Of a DNA stretch of 64,000 bases, positions 45,938 to 54,014 are shown piece after piece (the first letter of the stretch is position 1; every line of letters starts with the position of its first letter). The translations under genes and the position numbers were made by a program. Source of the DNA: CAVPDE01 sp964580575 (GTDB lineage: Bacteria > Desulfobacterota > DSM-4660 > Desulfatiglandales > HGW-15); assembly GCA_964580575.1 (NCBI GenBank), contig CAZOLJ010000004.1, positions 36,734 to 100,733 of the forward strand, in the 5' to 3' direction. The notes under the pieces were generated by a model. The model did no database searches. It was given only the letters and a program-made list of their open reading frames with translations, and was not told the origin of the DNA.

Positions 45938-46038
45938 AGGGGCAAAGGGACAGAGGCACAAAGGCGCAAAGCAGAAAAACATTTCTCTTCCTCTTTGTCC
46001 CTTTGTGCCTTTGTATCTTTGTGCCTTTCTTTGTGCCT
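45938..46038. repeat. CACAAAGG/CCTTTGTG-type inverted repeat
   Basis: The left arm AAGGGACAGAGGCACAAAGG and right arms CCCTTTGTGCCTTTGTATC and CTTTGTGCCTTTCTTTGTGC are complementary. The element sits between mnmE and the cyclase gene and may also act as a transcription barrier. Confidence 0.7.
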
Positions 46039-46162
46039 GGATCGTGGTCAAGGTTGACTTTAGGTCGCCGTTCCAATATAGGATTCTTGTCCCTGAAGCC
46101 CCTTTGCGCCGCCTCTTTCTTCTCTGACGGAAATCCCCGCGAAGAGGGCTGGAGAGCCGGAT

Positions 46163-48421
46163 ATGAAAAAAGCTCTTAAGCGGTTTTTCTCACTGAATCC
46201 CGGCTCTCTGACCGTCCTTCTTACCCTCCTCATCCTTGCGCTCTTTGTTGTGCAAGTGGACCTCTTCGAAATCGTGGAGCTGAAAACCTACGATTTCCGG
46301 TTCCTTTCAAGAGGGGCCAAATCACCTCGACCCGACGTGGTTATGGCTGTGCTGGATGAGAAGAGCCTCAAGTCGGAAGGCCGCTGGCCGTGGCCGAGAT
46401 CCAAAACGGCGAAACTCATCGAGGTTCTTTCGCGCGATGGAGCCAAGGTAATCGGCTTTGATATTATTTTCGCCGAACCCGACGAGAACTCCAGCATTCA
46501 GTTCATTCGTCAAATAGAACAGAAGATGAAGCACTACCGCGTGGAAAACGAGGGGGTCAAGGCGTTCATCGAAGAAAGCAAGGCCAGCGCGGACAATGAT
46601 CTTGCTTTGGCTGAGGCAATCAAGGCGTCCAAGGCCAAAGTGGTCCTAGGTTATTTCTTCCACATGAGCCAGGGGGAATTGGACTTCGAGCTGGACGACA
46701 AGGACAAAGAGGACCAGATGCGCAGGATCACCGGTTCGCGCTACCCCGTCGTCTTTCTCGCCAGGCAGGACCGGGCGGCCGACTCTTTTGTTCGGGCTTA
46801 CGCTCCCCAGGCAAACCTGGCCCTTCTTGCCGGGGCAACCGATGCCGCAGGCTATTTCAACATGATCCCGGACAAAGACGGGGTGGTTCGCTCCATGCCC
46901 CTCGCAATCCAGTGCGGCAAAGACATTTACTCTCCTCTCTCCATCCAATGTATCTGGAATTACCTTGGGAGGCCTCCTCTGGTGGTCCAGGTGGCCAGCT
47001 ATGGGGTCGAGGGCATTCGAATGGGAAACCTGGTGATCCCCACCGACGAAAACGGACACATGCTGATCAACTATCTTGGTCCCGAAAAAATGTTTCCCGA
47101 CTATTCCATCACCGACATCCTTCAGGGCAACGTTCCAAAGGGCACCTTCAAGGACAAAATCGTCCTGGTGGGCGCTACGGCCATTGGTCTTTATGACATG
47201 AGGAATACGCCCTTCGCAGCGGTCTACCCCGGGCTCGAAATCCACGCCACGGTCATCGACAACATCCTTGAAAAAGCCTTCATTCACAAACCGAAGTGGA
47301 CCAGGATCTTCGACGCGATGACCATTGTCCTCTTTGCGCTTATCCTAGGCCTCCTGATCCCTCGCCTGAGCGCCATCAAAGGGGTTGTCCTGACCTCGGG
47401 GGTGTTTGTGCTTTACATTTTCGTCACCCAATGGCTTTTCAGTCATGCGCTTCTCTGGGTCAACATGGTTTACCCTTTGCTCGGTCTGGTCCTGATTTAT
47501 ACGTCGCTCACGATTTACCGCTATCTGACGGAAGAGCGGGAGCGCAAGAAGATCAGAGGCGCTTTCAGCCACTATGTCTCCTCAGCCGTGGTGAACGAAG
47601 TGCTCAAGAACCCCGAGAAGCTGAAACTGGGCGGGGACATGAAAGAGCTGACCGTCCTTTTCTCTGACATCCGTGGCTTCACGACCATCTCCGAGGGTCT
47701 GGGCCCTGAGCAGGTGCATCGTTTGATCAATGAGTATCTCACCGCCATGACAAACATCGTCTTCAAGCATTGCGGCACCCTGGACAAGTACATGGGAGAT
47801 GCGATCATGGCCATTTACGGAGCGCCTGTCGACCATCCGGATCACGCCCAACAGGCCTGCGACACGGCCCTGGAGATGATGCAGGTTCTGAACGAGCTCA
47901 ACGCCGGTTGGGCCAGAGAAGGAAAACCGGTGCTCGACATAGGGATCGGCATCAACACGGGGATGATGATGGTCGGGAACATGGGCTCTGAGCAGAGGTT
48001 CGAGTACACGGTCCTCGGGGATGCGGTCAACCTCGGCTCCCGGCTGGAAGGGGCCAACAAGAGCTACCTGACTCACATCCTCATCAGCGAGTTCACCTAT
48101 GACAAGGTGAAGGGCGAGTTCCTGTGCATGGAAATGGACAGCGTCCGAGTCAAGGGCAAGACCAGATCCGTGAAGATCTACCAGCTCATGGGAAGGAAAG
48201 ACACGTCCCTTTCACAGGCGGAAACGATCCGTCACTTCCACCAGGGCTTGCAATTCTACAAAGAACAGAAATGGGACAACGCTCTGGAAGCCTTCAAAAC
48301 CGTGAGCGCCATGGACAAGGGAGTTTATGCCGCACAGATTTACATGGAACGAATCGCCAGCCTCAAATCCAACCCTCCCCCTCCCGACTGGGACGGAGCC
48401 TTCACCATGAAGGAGAAGTAG
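46163..48421 (+). CDS. CHASE2-domain class III adenylate cyclase
   Basis: This 752-residue sensor has an N-terminal helix (LTVLLTLLILALFVVQV) and a periplasmic CHASE2 domain (about 30-370, e.g. VVMAVLDEKSL, IGFDIIFAEPD). Three membrane helices follow (370-450), then a cytoplasmic class III cyclase (VLFSDIRGFTTISEG; DKYMGDAIMAIYGAP; VLGDAVNLGSRLEGANK). Both metal aspartates, Lys in DKYMGD, Asp in LGDAV and the Asn/Arg of NLGSR are present, consistent with ATP as substrate. The C-terminal 70 residues look TPR-like. It probably links an envelope signal to cAMP; the signal is unknown. Confidence 0.95.
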   Translation: MKKALKRFFSLNPGSLTVLLTLLILALFVVQVDLFEIVELKTYDFRFLSRGAKSPRPDVVMAVLDEKSLKSEGRWPWPRSKTAKLIEVLSRDGAKVIGFDIIFAEPDENSSIQFIRQIEQKMKHYRVENEGVKAFIEESKASADNDLALAEAIKASKAKVVLGYFFHMSQGELDFELDDKDKEDQMRRITGSRYPVVFLARQDRAADSFVRAYAPQANLALLAGATDAAGYFNMIPDKDGVVRSMPLAIQCGKDIYSPLSIQCIWNYLGRPPLVVQVASYGVEGIRMGNLVIPTDENGHMLINYLGPEKMFPDYSITDILQGNVPKGTFKDKIVLVGATAIGLYDMRNTPFAAVYPGLEIHATVIDNILEKAFIHKPKWTRIFDAMTIVLFALILGLLIPRLSAIKGVVLTSGVFVLYIFVTQWLFSHALLWVNMVYPLLGLVLIYTSLTIYRYLTEERERKKIRGAFSHYVSSAVVNEVLKNPEKLKLGGDMKELTVLFSDIRGFTTISEGLGPEQVHRLINEYLTAMTNIVFKHCGTLDKYMGDAIMAIYGAPVDHPDHAQQACDTALEMMQVLNELNAGWAREGKPVLDIGIGINTGMMMVGNMGSEQRFEYTVLGDAVNLGSRLEGANKSYLTHILISEFTYDKVKGEFLCMEMDSVRVKGKTRSVKIYQLMGRKDTSLSQAETIRHFHQGLQFYKEQKWDNALEAFKTVSAMDKGVYAAQIYMERIASLKSNPPPPDWDGAFTMKEK

Positions 48422-48444
48422 GGCTAGAGCAGCCCTTTCGCTTT
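48421..48444 (+). terminator. Possible weak terminator after the cyclase gene
   Basis: GGGCT, loop AGAGC, AGCCC followed by TTTCGCTTT. The stem has only five pairs. A second small hairpin CGGGC-TTAC-GCCCG is at 48459-48472. Confidence 0.35.
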
Positions 48445-48525
48445 ATAGTAGATACCCACGGGCTTACGCCCGCGGTCCTCAGCTTTTCATTTGATAGATG
48501 AATTCTCGATGATCACCTCACGGAC

Positions 48526-48800
48526 CTATCTCCGCGTTTTCCACCAGTCCTCCGCTCTGAATTTGGAATAGGGTGTGAGCACGACCGTGGTGCGGAAATC
48601 CTTGTCCGGAATCGCCTTCCTGAAGATCAGCCAGACGCGTCTTGAATGGGTCGGCGAGGTGACTAGGATGAGGGAACGGTATTTCTTTTCGTGGAGGAGG
48701 CGCTCTCAGGTTCGATGGGCTTCGCATCGGGCGCTTGGCTTCTGTCTGCGGGTTGGCTCCCCTCCGGGCTTTTCGGTTTCGGCCAGAAGCTGAGACTCAT
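48526..48800 (-). pseudogene. Remnant of a DUF218/YdcF-like gene (frame-disrupted)
   Basis: On the minus strand, AGGAGGAAACCC is followed by ATG 48800 and MSLSFWPKPKSPEGSQPADR, but that frame ends after 45 codons. A second frame, entered after an in-frame stop at 48706-48708, encodes ERLLHEKKYRSLILVTSPTH, SRRVWLIFRKAIPDKDF and VVLTPYSKFRAEDWWKTRR, then a stop at 48526. The LVTSPTHSRR segment is typical of the C-terminal part of DUF218 (YdcF/SanA-like) proteins. The front end with a good ribosome-binding site and a truncated C-terminus suggests internal deletion plus frameshift. It follows dtd by 32 bases. I infer decay, though a sequencing or assembly error could contribute. Confidence 0.6.
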
Positions 48801-48832
48801 GGGTTTCCTCCTCCTAAGCAAACCACGGCCTA

Positions 48833-49279
48833 TCAGAATGTTTTCTCAGTATCTAAAAGAATAGTCACCGGGCCGTCGTTGACCAGATGAACCTCCATCA
48901 TCTCCTGAAACACCCCAGTGGCCACCTTGAGCCCCTTTTCCCGGATCAGCCTTGCGAAGTGCTCATAAAGCATTCTGGCTTTTTCAGGAGGCGCAGCCCC
49001 TGTGAACGAAGGCCTTCGCCCCTTGATGCAGTCCCCCCAGAGCGTGAACTGGGATACCACCAGGACCTCCCCACCCGTCTCCAGGATCGAGCGGTTCATG
49101 AGTCCCTGCTCATCGGAAAAGATCCTCAGGTGAGCGATCTTTCCGGCCAGATAGTCGCAGTCTTTTTCGGAATCCCTGTGTCCCACCCCCAGGAAAACAA
49201 GGAGACCGGCCCCGATTTCTCCGACCGTCCTTCCTGCCACCTCCACCTTGGCCTCTTTGACCCGCTGTACAACCGCTCT
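48833..49279 (-). CDS. dtd: D-aminoacyl-tRNA deacylase
   Basis: This 148-residue protein hydrolyses D-aminoacyl-tRNA to recycle mischarged tRNA. Family motifs are MRAVVQRVKEAKVEV at the start, VVSQFTLWGD (the SQFTL catalytic block) and the C-terminal EVHLVNDGPVTILLD with the NDGPVT motif. GAGAGGAGCG precedes ATG 49279; the longer frame to 49303 is less likely. Length is normal. Confidence 0.96.
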   Translation of the reverse strand, partial: RAVVQRVKEAKVEVAGRTVGEIGAGLLVFLGVGHRDSEKDCDYLAGKIAHLRIFSDEQGLMNRSILETGGEVLVVSQFTLWGDCIKGRRPSFTGAAPPEKARMLYEHFARLIREKGLKVATGVFQEMMEVHLVNDGPVTILLDTEKTF

Positions 49280-49348
49280 CATGACGCTCCTCTCAGTTTC
49301 CAAACTTTGGGCTTTGTCATCCCGGAGTCCTTAGTATACCCTTACAGC

Positions 49349-49449
49349 AAGGAGCACAGAGCAGAGAGAAAAACACATCCCGGAAACCCTATCTCCTCCA
49401 GTGCTCTCTTTTCTTTGCTCTACGTTCTACGCTCTTTGCTCTGTGCTGA
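49349..49449. repeat. CACAGAG/CTCTGTG-type inverted repeat
   Basis: The left arm AGGAGCACAGAGCAGAGAG pairs imperfectly with the right arm CTCTTTGCTCTGTGCT. It lies upstream of the B12/radical SAM gene. It is similar in word content to 30847-30938 and to the ends of elements A1 and A2. Confidence 0.6.
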
Positions 49450-50823
49450 GTGGAAACCGTGGTGACATCCGCAAAAATGGCTCCCTCCCTGATCCTCATC
49501 AATCCATGGATCTACGACTTTGCCGCCTACGATCTCTGGTCAAAGCCTCTCGGTCTTCTCTATCTGGCAGGGTATCTCCGGGCTTGCGGATTCGACATCC
49601 AGCTGATCGACTGCTTGGATCTTCATCTTCCAACACTGAAAGACAGTGTGCTGCCGGCCCGGCGTGCTTATGGCACGGGCAAGTTCCCAAGAGAAAAAGC
49701 TGTCCGCTCACCGGCCCTCGACCATGTTCCGAGATCTTATAGCCGATACGGGATTCCAAAACAACTCGTTGTGAACGCCATGAAGGAGGTCAAGCAGCCC
49801 GCAGCCATTCTCGTGACTTCGCTGATGACCTATTGGTATCCCGGTGTGACCGAGGCCATCGCCGTGGCTCGGGAGGTTCATCCCCGGACTCCGATCCTCC
49901 TCGGCGGCATTTACGCATGTCTTTGTGAAGAGCACGCTATCGCGACTTCCGGCGCGGACCGGGTCGCCACGGGGATCTCCCTTCACACCATGGCGGAACT
50001 TCTCGATGACCTTCGTGACTTCGGCCTTGAAGGGGAGAAGGTCCCGTCGTCAAAAGAGCTTCCCCTTCCCGCTTTCGACTTGCTCCACGGCCTGGACTAT
50101 GCCCCGATTGTCACCTCCACCGGGTGTCCTTATCGTTGTGAATACTGTGCGAGCCGTTTCTTGAACCCTCAGTTCATCACACAGGATCCCCACCAGGTTC
50201 TTGATGGGATTCTGCACTGGCACCGGAAGCGCGGAGTGCGGGACTTTGCCTTTTATGACGACGCCCTGCTCGTAGGTTTTGCAAAGCACCTGGGCCCTAT
50301 CCTGGAGGCTCTGGTGAAACAGGACCTCGACCTTAGGTTTCACACGCCCAACGCCCTTCATGTGAGGGAACTGTCCACTGAAGCGGCGGATCTCCTCTGG
50401 CGCGCGGGTTTCAAGACCATACGGCTCGGATTTGAAACATCGGACATGACCATGCATCAATGCCTCGATCGGAAACTTTCGGAAGGGGATTTTGAAAGGA
50501 CGGTGCGATCTCTGCTCAAGGCAGGTTTTTCGAAAGAGCAGATCGGTGCTTATCTCCTGGCAGGGCTACCAGGGCAGTCCGTGAGGTCCGTAAAGGATAC
50601 CGCAGAGTTTGTGAGCAAGGCAGGAGCCATGCCTTACCTGGCCGAATACTCCCCTATCCCCCACACTCCTCTGTGGAACAAAGCCGTTGCCTGTTCCCAG
50701 CATGACCTTGTCTCAGAGCCTCTCTTCCACAATAACACGCTTCTTCCCTGCTGGAACGAGGAGCAGAGAAAAGAGTTCAGGCAGGTGAAAGCAAGGGTGC
50801 TGGAGATCAGAAGAAGTGCCTAA
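49450..50823 (+). CDS. B12-binding-type radical SAM protein
   Basis: The 457 residues have an N-terminal B12-binding-like region (LILINPWIYDFAAYDLWSKP; GLLYLAGYLRACGFDIQLID), then a radical SAM core with CPYRCEYC (about residue 226) and the strand GFKTIRLGFETSD. The class contains methyltransferases and related enzymes, but this member cannot be given a substrate. The N-terminal domain lacks a clear DxHxxG cobalamin motif, so cobalamin may be bound differently or not at all. The start is uncertain: GTG 49450 or ATG 49477. No partner gene is apparent. Confidence 0.87.
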   Translation: METVVTSAKMAPSLILINPWIYDFAAYDLWSKPLGLLYLAGYLRACGFDIQLIDCLDLHLPTLKDSVLPARRAYGTGKFPREKAVRSPALDHVPRSYSRYGIPKQLVVNAMKEVKQPAAILVTSLMTYWYPGVTEAIAVAREVHPRTPILLGGIYACLCEEHAIATSGADRVATGISLHTMAELLDDLRDFGLEGEKVPSSKELPLPAFDLLHGLDYAPIVTSTGCPYRCEYCASRFLNPQFITQDPHQVLDGILHWHRKRGVRDFAFYDDALLVGFAKHLGPILEALVKQDLDLRFHTPNALHVRELSTEAADLLWRAGFKTIRLGFETSDMTMHQCLDRKLSEGDFERTVRSLLKAGFSKEQIGAYLLAGLPGQSVRSVKDTAEFVSKAGAMPYLAEYSPIPHTPLWNKAVACSQHDLVSEPLFHNNTLLPCWNEEQRKEFRQVKARVLEIRRSA

Positions 50824-50875
50824 CCGAGAGGTGAAAGGTACGAGGATAAAGGTGCAAGGAAAGAAAGGGAGACGA

Positions 50876-51000
50876 CCAGCAATCCGCGACCAGGTTCCGA
50901 CAACGCACGACTGACAATGGACAACGGACGACAAGCAATCTGCCACATCCAACTTGCAACTGGCGTTCTGCAACGGACAACGGACGACGGACAACGGTCA
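50876..51000. repeat. CAACGGACAACGGAC-type low-complexity repeat
   Basis: Words such as ACAATGGACAACGGACGAC, CAACTTGCAACTGGCG and CAACGGACAACGGACGACGG are repeated. This is the opposite orientation of the GTCCGTTGTCC words at 22845-22918 and 58025-58205. It fills the spacer between two convergent genes. Confidence 0.7.
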
Positions 51001-51747
51001 TTTTCTGTTCATCAAGCTTGCCGCATAGGCTGCGCCGAAGCCGTTGTCAATGTTGACCACCGTCACGCCTGAAGCACATGAATTCAACATGCCCAGAAGC
51101 GCGGCAATGCCCTTGAAACTCGCCCCGTAGCCCACGCTCGAAGGGACAGCGATCACCGGCTTGTCCACGAGCCCGCCGACCACACTGGGCAGGGCTCCCT
51201 CCATGCCGGCCACCACGATGATCACCGATGCCTTCTGGAGCTTTTCCCTGTGTGCCAGCAACCTGTGCAGGCCCGAGACGCCCAGATCATAAAGGGTGTC
51301 CACTTCGTTTCCCATGAAACGGCCGGTGACGGCCGCTTCTTCCGCTACAGGAATATCCGATGTTCCGGCACTGATGACAAGGATGGTTCCCTTTCCCATG
51401 GCCTCCAGGGCATAGGGGATCAGCGTGAGGGTTCGTGATCTTGGGTAGTATTCGGCTTTTCGATATTTCTTCTTGATCATTCCCGCCTTTTCCGGAGACA
51501 GGCGGGTGATGAGAATGTTCTCTTCCTGGGCGATCATCCTGTCCATGATCGCAAGAATGTCCTCAACCTCCTTCCCTTCTCCGAAGATCACCTCCGAAGC
51601 CCCCCTGCGGATGCTCCGATGGTGATCGATGCAAGCCACGTCAATGTCCTGAAAGGGAAGATCGCGGAGCCGGCTGACCGCTTCATCAACCGATACTTTC
51701 CCCGTTTTCACCTTTCTCAACAGGTCTTTGATCCTCTTCTGGTCCAA
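50998..51747 (-). CDS. larB: Nickel pincer cofactor biosynthesis protein LarB
   Basis: This 249-residue protein carboxylates and hydrolyses nicotinic acid adenine dinucleotide in the first step of the nickel-pincer nucleotide pathway. The C-terminal half is AIRC/PurE-like (GTILVISAGTSDIPVAEEA; VAGMEGALPSVVGGLVDKPV; PSSVGYGASFKGIAALLGML in parts; NIDNGFGAAYAAS). The start is TTG 51747. LarC, LarE and a LarA racemase are not in the window, so the pathway would have to be completed elsewhere. Confidence 0.95.
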   Translation of the reverse strand: MDQKRIKDLLRKVKTGKVSVDEAVSRLRDLPFQDIDVACIDHHRSIRRGASEVIFGEGKEVEDILAIMDRMIAQEENILITRLSPEKAGMIKKKYRKAEYYPRSRTLTLIPYALEAMGKGTILVISAGTSDIPVAEEAAVTGRFMGNEVDTLYDLGVSGLHRLLAHREKLQKASVIIVVAGMEGALPSVVGGLVDKPVIAVPSSVGYGASFKGIAALLGMLNSCASGVTVVNIDNGFGAAYAASLMNRK

Positions 51748-51792
51748 GTTCCTATCCTTTTGTTGCCTTCTGTTGTTCGTGTAACACGCCTG

Positions 51793-52149
51793 CTAAAGGA
51801 GTTTGGACTCCTTTAGGAAGGACATGGATTGCTGGCCGATGTTCGTCACGTTGCTCAGGGCCCTAGCCACATGAATAAGGGCTTCCTCCCCTATTCCGGA
51901 ATCAAACATCACCCTCGCCTTGTTCAGAAACCGTTCAACCTCGTTCCACTCCTCGTGCCCTGTGACGACCTTGGCCAGGCCGACTTCGTGACCCAGCATG
52001 CTCAAATCCACATAAATGATTCTCGATGCTCCGCGCTTCTCCTCCACCGGCAGGTTCTTGAGAAGCTCCAGGCTGCTGGCGATCATGATCAGTCCTGACT
52101 TGATCTTCTCGCTCTGGGAAAAAGCCATGATGGCTTCGTGGGATTTCAT
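51793..52149 (-). CDS. Hypothetical protein, unknown family
   Basis: This 118-residue protein is mostly helical by composition (MIASSLELLKNLP; ALIHVARALSNVTNIGQQSM), with no signal peptide, membrane segment or recognisable motif. I do not recognise it. It sits between larB and the CBS-domain gene on the same strand with short gaps (about 45 and 75 bases), so co-transcription is possible. ATG 52149 has weak AGTTAGG upstream. The regular codon structure supports a real gene. Confidence 0.6.
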   Translation of the reverse strand: MKSHEAIMAFSQSEKIKSGLIMIASSLELLKNLPVEEKRGASRIIYVDLSMLGHEVGLAKVVTGHEEWNEVERFLNKARVMFDSGIGEEALIHVARALSNVTNIGQQSMSFLKESKLL

Positions 52150-52223
52150 CCTAACTTTCCGACCTCCGGTTTTGAAGTTTCCTACGTGAGGAACTCAAAG
52201 TCCATCTTCAGGTGGAAAAGCCC

Positions 52224-52781
52224 TTACAGCTGGCAAGCTTTCATCATCTCGCACACTTCCTGAAAGACGTCCGTCAGGCGCAGGATGCCGACAATTTCTT
52301 TTCCCTCCTTCGTAACCAGCAAAGACTGGTGATGGCCTACGACGAGTTGATGAAGTGCCTGGTCCAGGCTGGCTTCCTGGGGAACGTATTCCCCTTCCGT
52401 GGGCGTGTACATGACGTCTCTCACCTTGATGTGAGGGGATCTCCTGCAAATGTCCTCCAGCGGTTTCTGCCACAGATCATATTTGTCTACCATAGACCTG
52501 ATGAATTCCGTACTGAAACCCGTGTGCGAGATGCCTTTGAAGTCCCCCATTTTCTTGTAGCCCCCTTCAAGGCCCTTGATCACATCAAGCTGACTGAGCT
52601 TCCCGACCACTTGTTTGCCCTTGTCGAGGACAAGAATTGCACGGTGCTTGTAAGCGGCTTGTCGGAATTTCTTCTGCGCCTCCTCGAGCGCCAACACGGC
52701 TGCATAGAGGCTGGCGTCTTCGCTCACTGTAGCATATTCCTCAAGGGGCACCATCAGATCTTTGACTTTCCTGGTCTTCAT
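52224..52781 (-). CDS. CBS-domain pair protein
   Basis: This 185-residue protein is made of two CBS motifs (KVKDLMVPLEEYATVSEDAS ... AILVLDKGKQVVGKLSQLDVIKGL; KVRDVMYTPTEGEYVPQEAS ... SLLVTKEGKEIVGILRLTDVF, in parts) with a 40-residue insert between them. CBS pairs bind adenine nucleotides and regulate partner proteins or transport. GGAGG eight bases before ATG 52781 favours this start over GTG 52784. No effector domain is attached. Confidence 0.9.
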   Translation of the reverse strand: MKTRKVKDLMVPLEEYATVSEDASLYAAVLALEEAQKKFRQAAYKHRAILVLDKGKQVVGKLSQLDVIKGLEGGYKKMGDFKGISHTGFSTEFIRSMVDKYDLWQKPLEDICRRSPHIKVRDVMYTPTEGEYVPQEASLDQALHQLVVGHHQSLLVTKEGKEIVGILRLTDVFQEVCEMMKACQL

Positions 52782-52983
52782 CACTCAGTCCTCCTGTATT
52801 TTTCTCGGCCTTTGAAGCCTTTCTCCATAAACCCGGGAAGACACCGCTCTCCGGCCGGCTGCCTTTCGGCATCGGCAAAGGCCCATGGATCCCCGGCTGT
52901 GATGGAATGCCTCATGAAGGAAGGAAAATGTCCCATTAAGGAACTATAGAAAATAGCATGCCGAGTGTCAAGCACCAGGACGG

Positions 52984-53964
52984 TTACTCGGGCTTAAAAG
53001 ATCTCCCGAGTCCCGCAGGGGCTGATCCGCTCAAGATTCGCACCATGCCGCGGAGCCATGGGGATCCCCTGCTCGACGTTTTTGCAGAGCTCCTTTGTGC
53101 CAGGTACATGACGATCAAGGCGAAGATCATGAGTGGAAAAGGAGCGACCTGGAACACCTGGGCAGGCACCGAAGGCCACCCCCCCTGAAAATGAATTCCC
53201 ATGATCTGCAGAAAAGAGAAGAGGTACGCTCCCAGGGCGGTTTTGACCGGGTGCCAGCCTCCAAAGATGACGATGGCCAGGGCGATCCACCCGGTTCCTT
53301 CGGCGCCTTGAGGCCGGCCCCAGCCGGTCTTGGTGCACAGAGAGAAAGTAGCCCCTGCAAGGCCTACCAGGAGCCCGCCCGCCACCGCGTACCAGAACTG
53401 GATCGATCGAGTGTTTGTGCCTCTGGCATAGGCCGCTTCCGGGTTCTCCCCGATGGCCCTAAGGCGAAGACCCATGGGTGTTTTGTACAAGTACCACCAG
53501 ACAAAAGGAATCAGGAGCAGGCTCAGGTACGCGGGAAAGCTTTGATCAAATAAAATGGGACCCAGAACAGGGATATCCTGAAGCCATGGGATAGGGAGAA
53601 GGCCGGTTTGAGGGCCGTAGAGCCTGGCGTATGGATTCCCCAGAAAATAGGCAAGGTCCCTGGCCGTCAGGGTGAGAACAAACCCTACAGCCACCTGGGA
53701 CAGGCCCAGGGATACGCTGAAAAACCCGACAACCGCAGCTATCAGGGCCCCCACGAGAGCACCCCCTGCAAATCCGAGAAAAAGGTTGTTGCTCTGATAG
53801 GCGATGGCAAAGGCGACCATGGCGCTCAAAAGGATAGAGCCGTCGAGGCTCAAATTGATCACCCCTCCTTTTTCCGAGATCGTCTCTCCCAAAACAGCCA
53901 GCACAATCGGCGCAGCGCCGGCCACAATGGAAGCGAGGAGAATGGTGAAATCAAAGTCGGTCAC
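52984..53964 (-). CDS. BMP-type ABC transporter permease (YufQ/NupQ-like)
   Basis: This 326-residue inner-membrane permease of the BPD_transp_2 family has about eight to ten membrane spans (TILLASIVAGAAPIVLAVLG; LFLGFAGGALVGALIAAVVG; YAVAGGLLVGLAGATFSL) and the GLRLRAIGENPEAAYARG coupling loop. It is the last gene of the bmp-ATPase-permease-permease operon, 50 bases after the other permease. Such systems import nucleosides or related purines. The start is probably GTG 53964. Confidence 0.93.
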   Translation of the reverse strand: MTDFDFTILLASIVAGAAPIVLAVLGETISEKGGVINLSLDGSILLSAMVAFAIAYQSNNLFLGFAGGALVGALIAAVVGFFSVSLGLSQVAVGFVLTLTARDLAYFLGNPYARLYGPQTGLLPIPWLQDIPVLGPILFDQSFPAYLSLLLIPFVWWYLYKTPMGLRLRAIGENPEAAYARGTNTRSIQFWYAVAGGLLVGLAGATFSLCTKTGWGRPQGAEGTGWIALAIVIFGGWHPVKTALGAYLFSFLQIMGIHFQGGWPSVPAQVFQVAPFPLMIFALIVMYLAQRSSAKTSSRGSPWLRGMVRILSGSAPAGLGRSFKPE

Positions 53965-54014
53965 TGGAAAGTCTCACAGGCATCCTATTTGTTCGCAACA
54001 TATACCCTCCTACG

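Noticed and set aside
50876..51000. CRISPR array
   Set aside because: Repeated words are irregularly spaced, shorter than CRISPR repeats and lack unique spacers of constant length.
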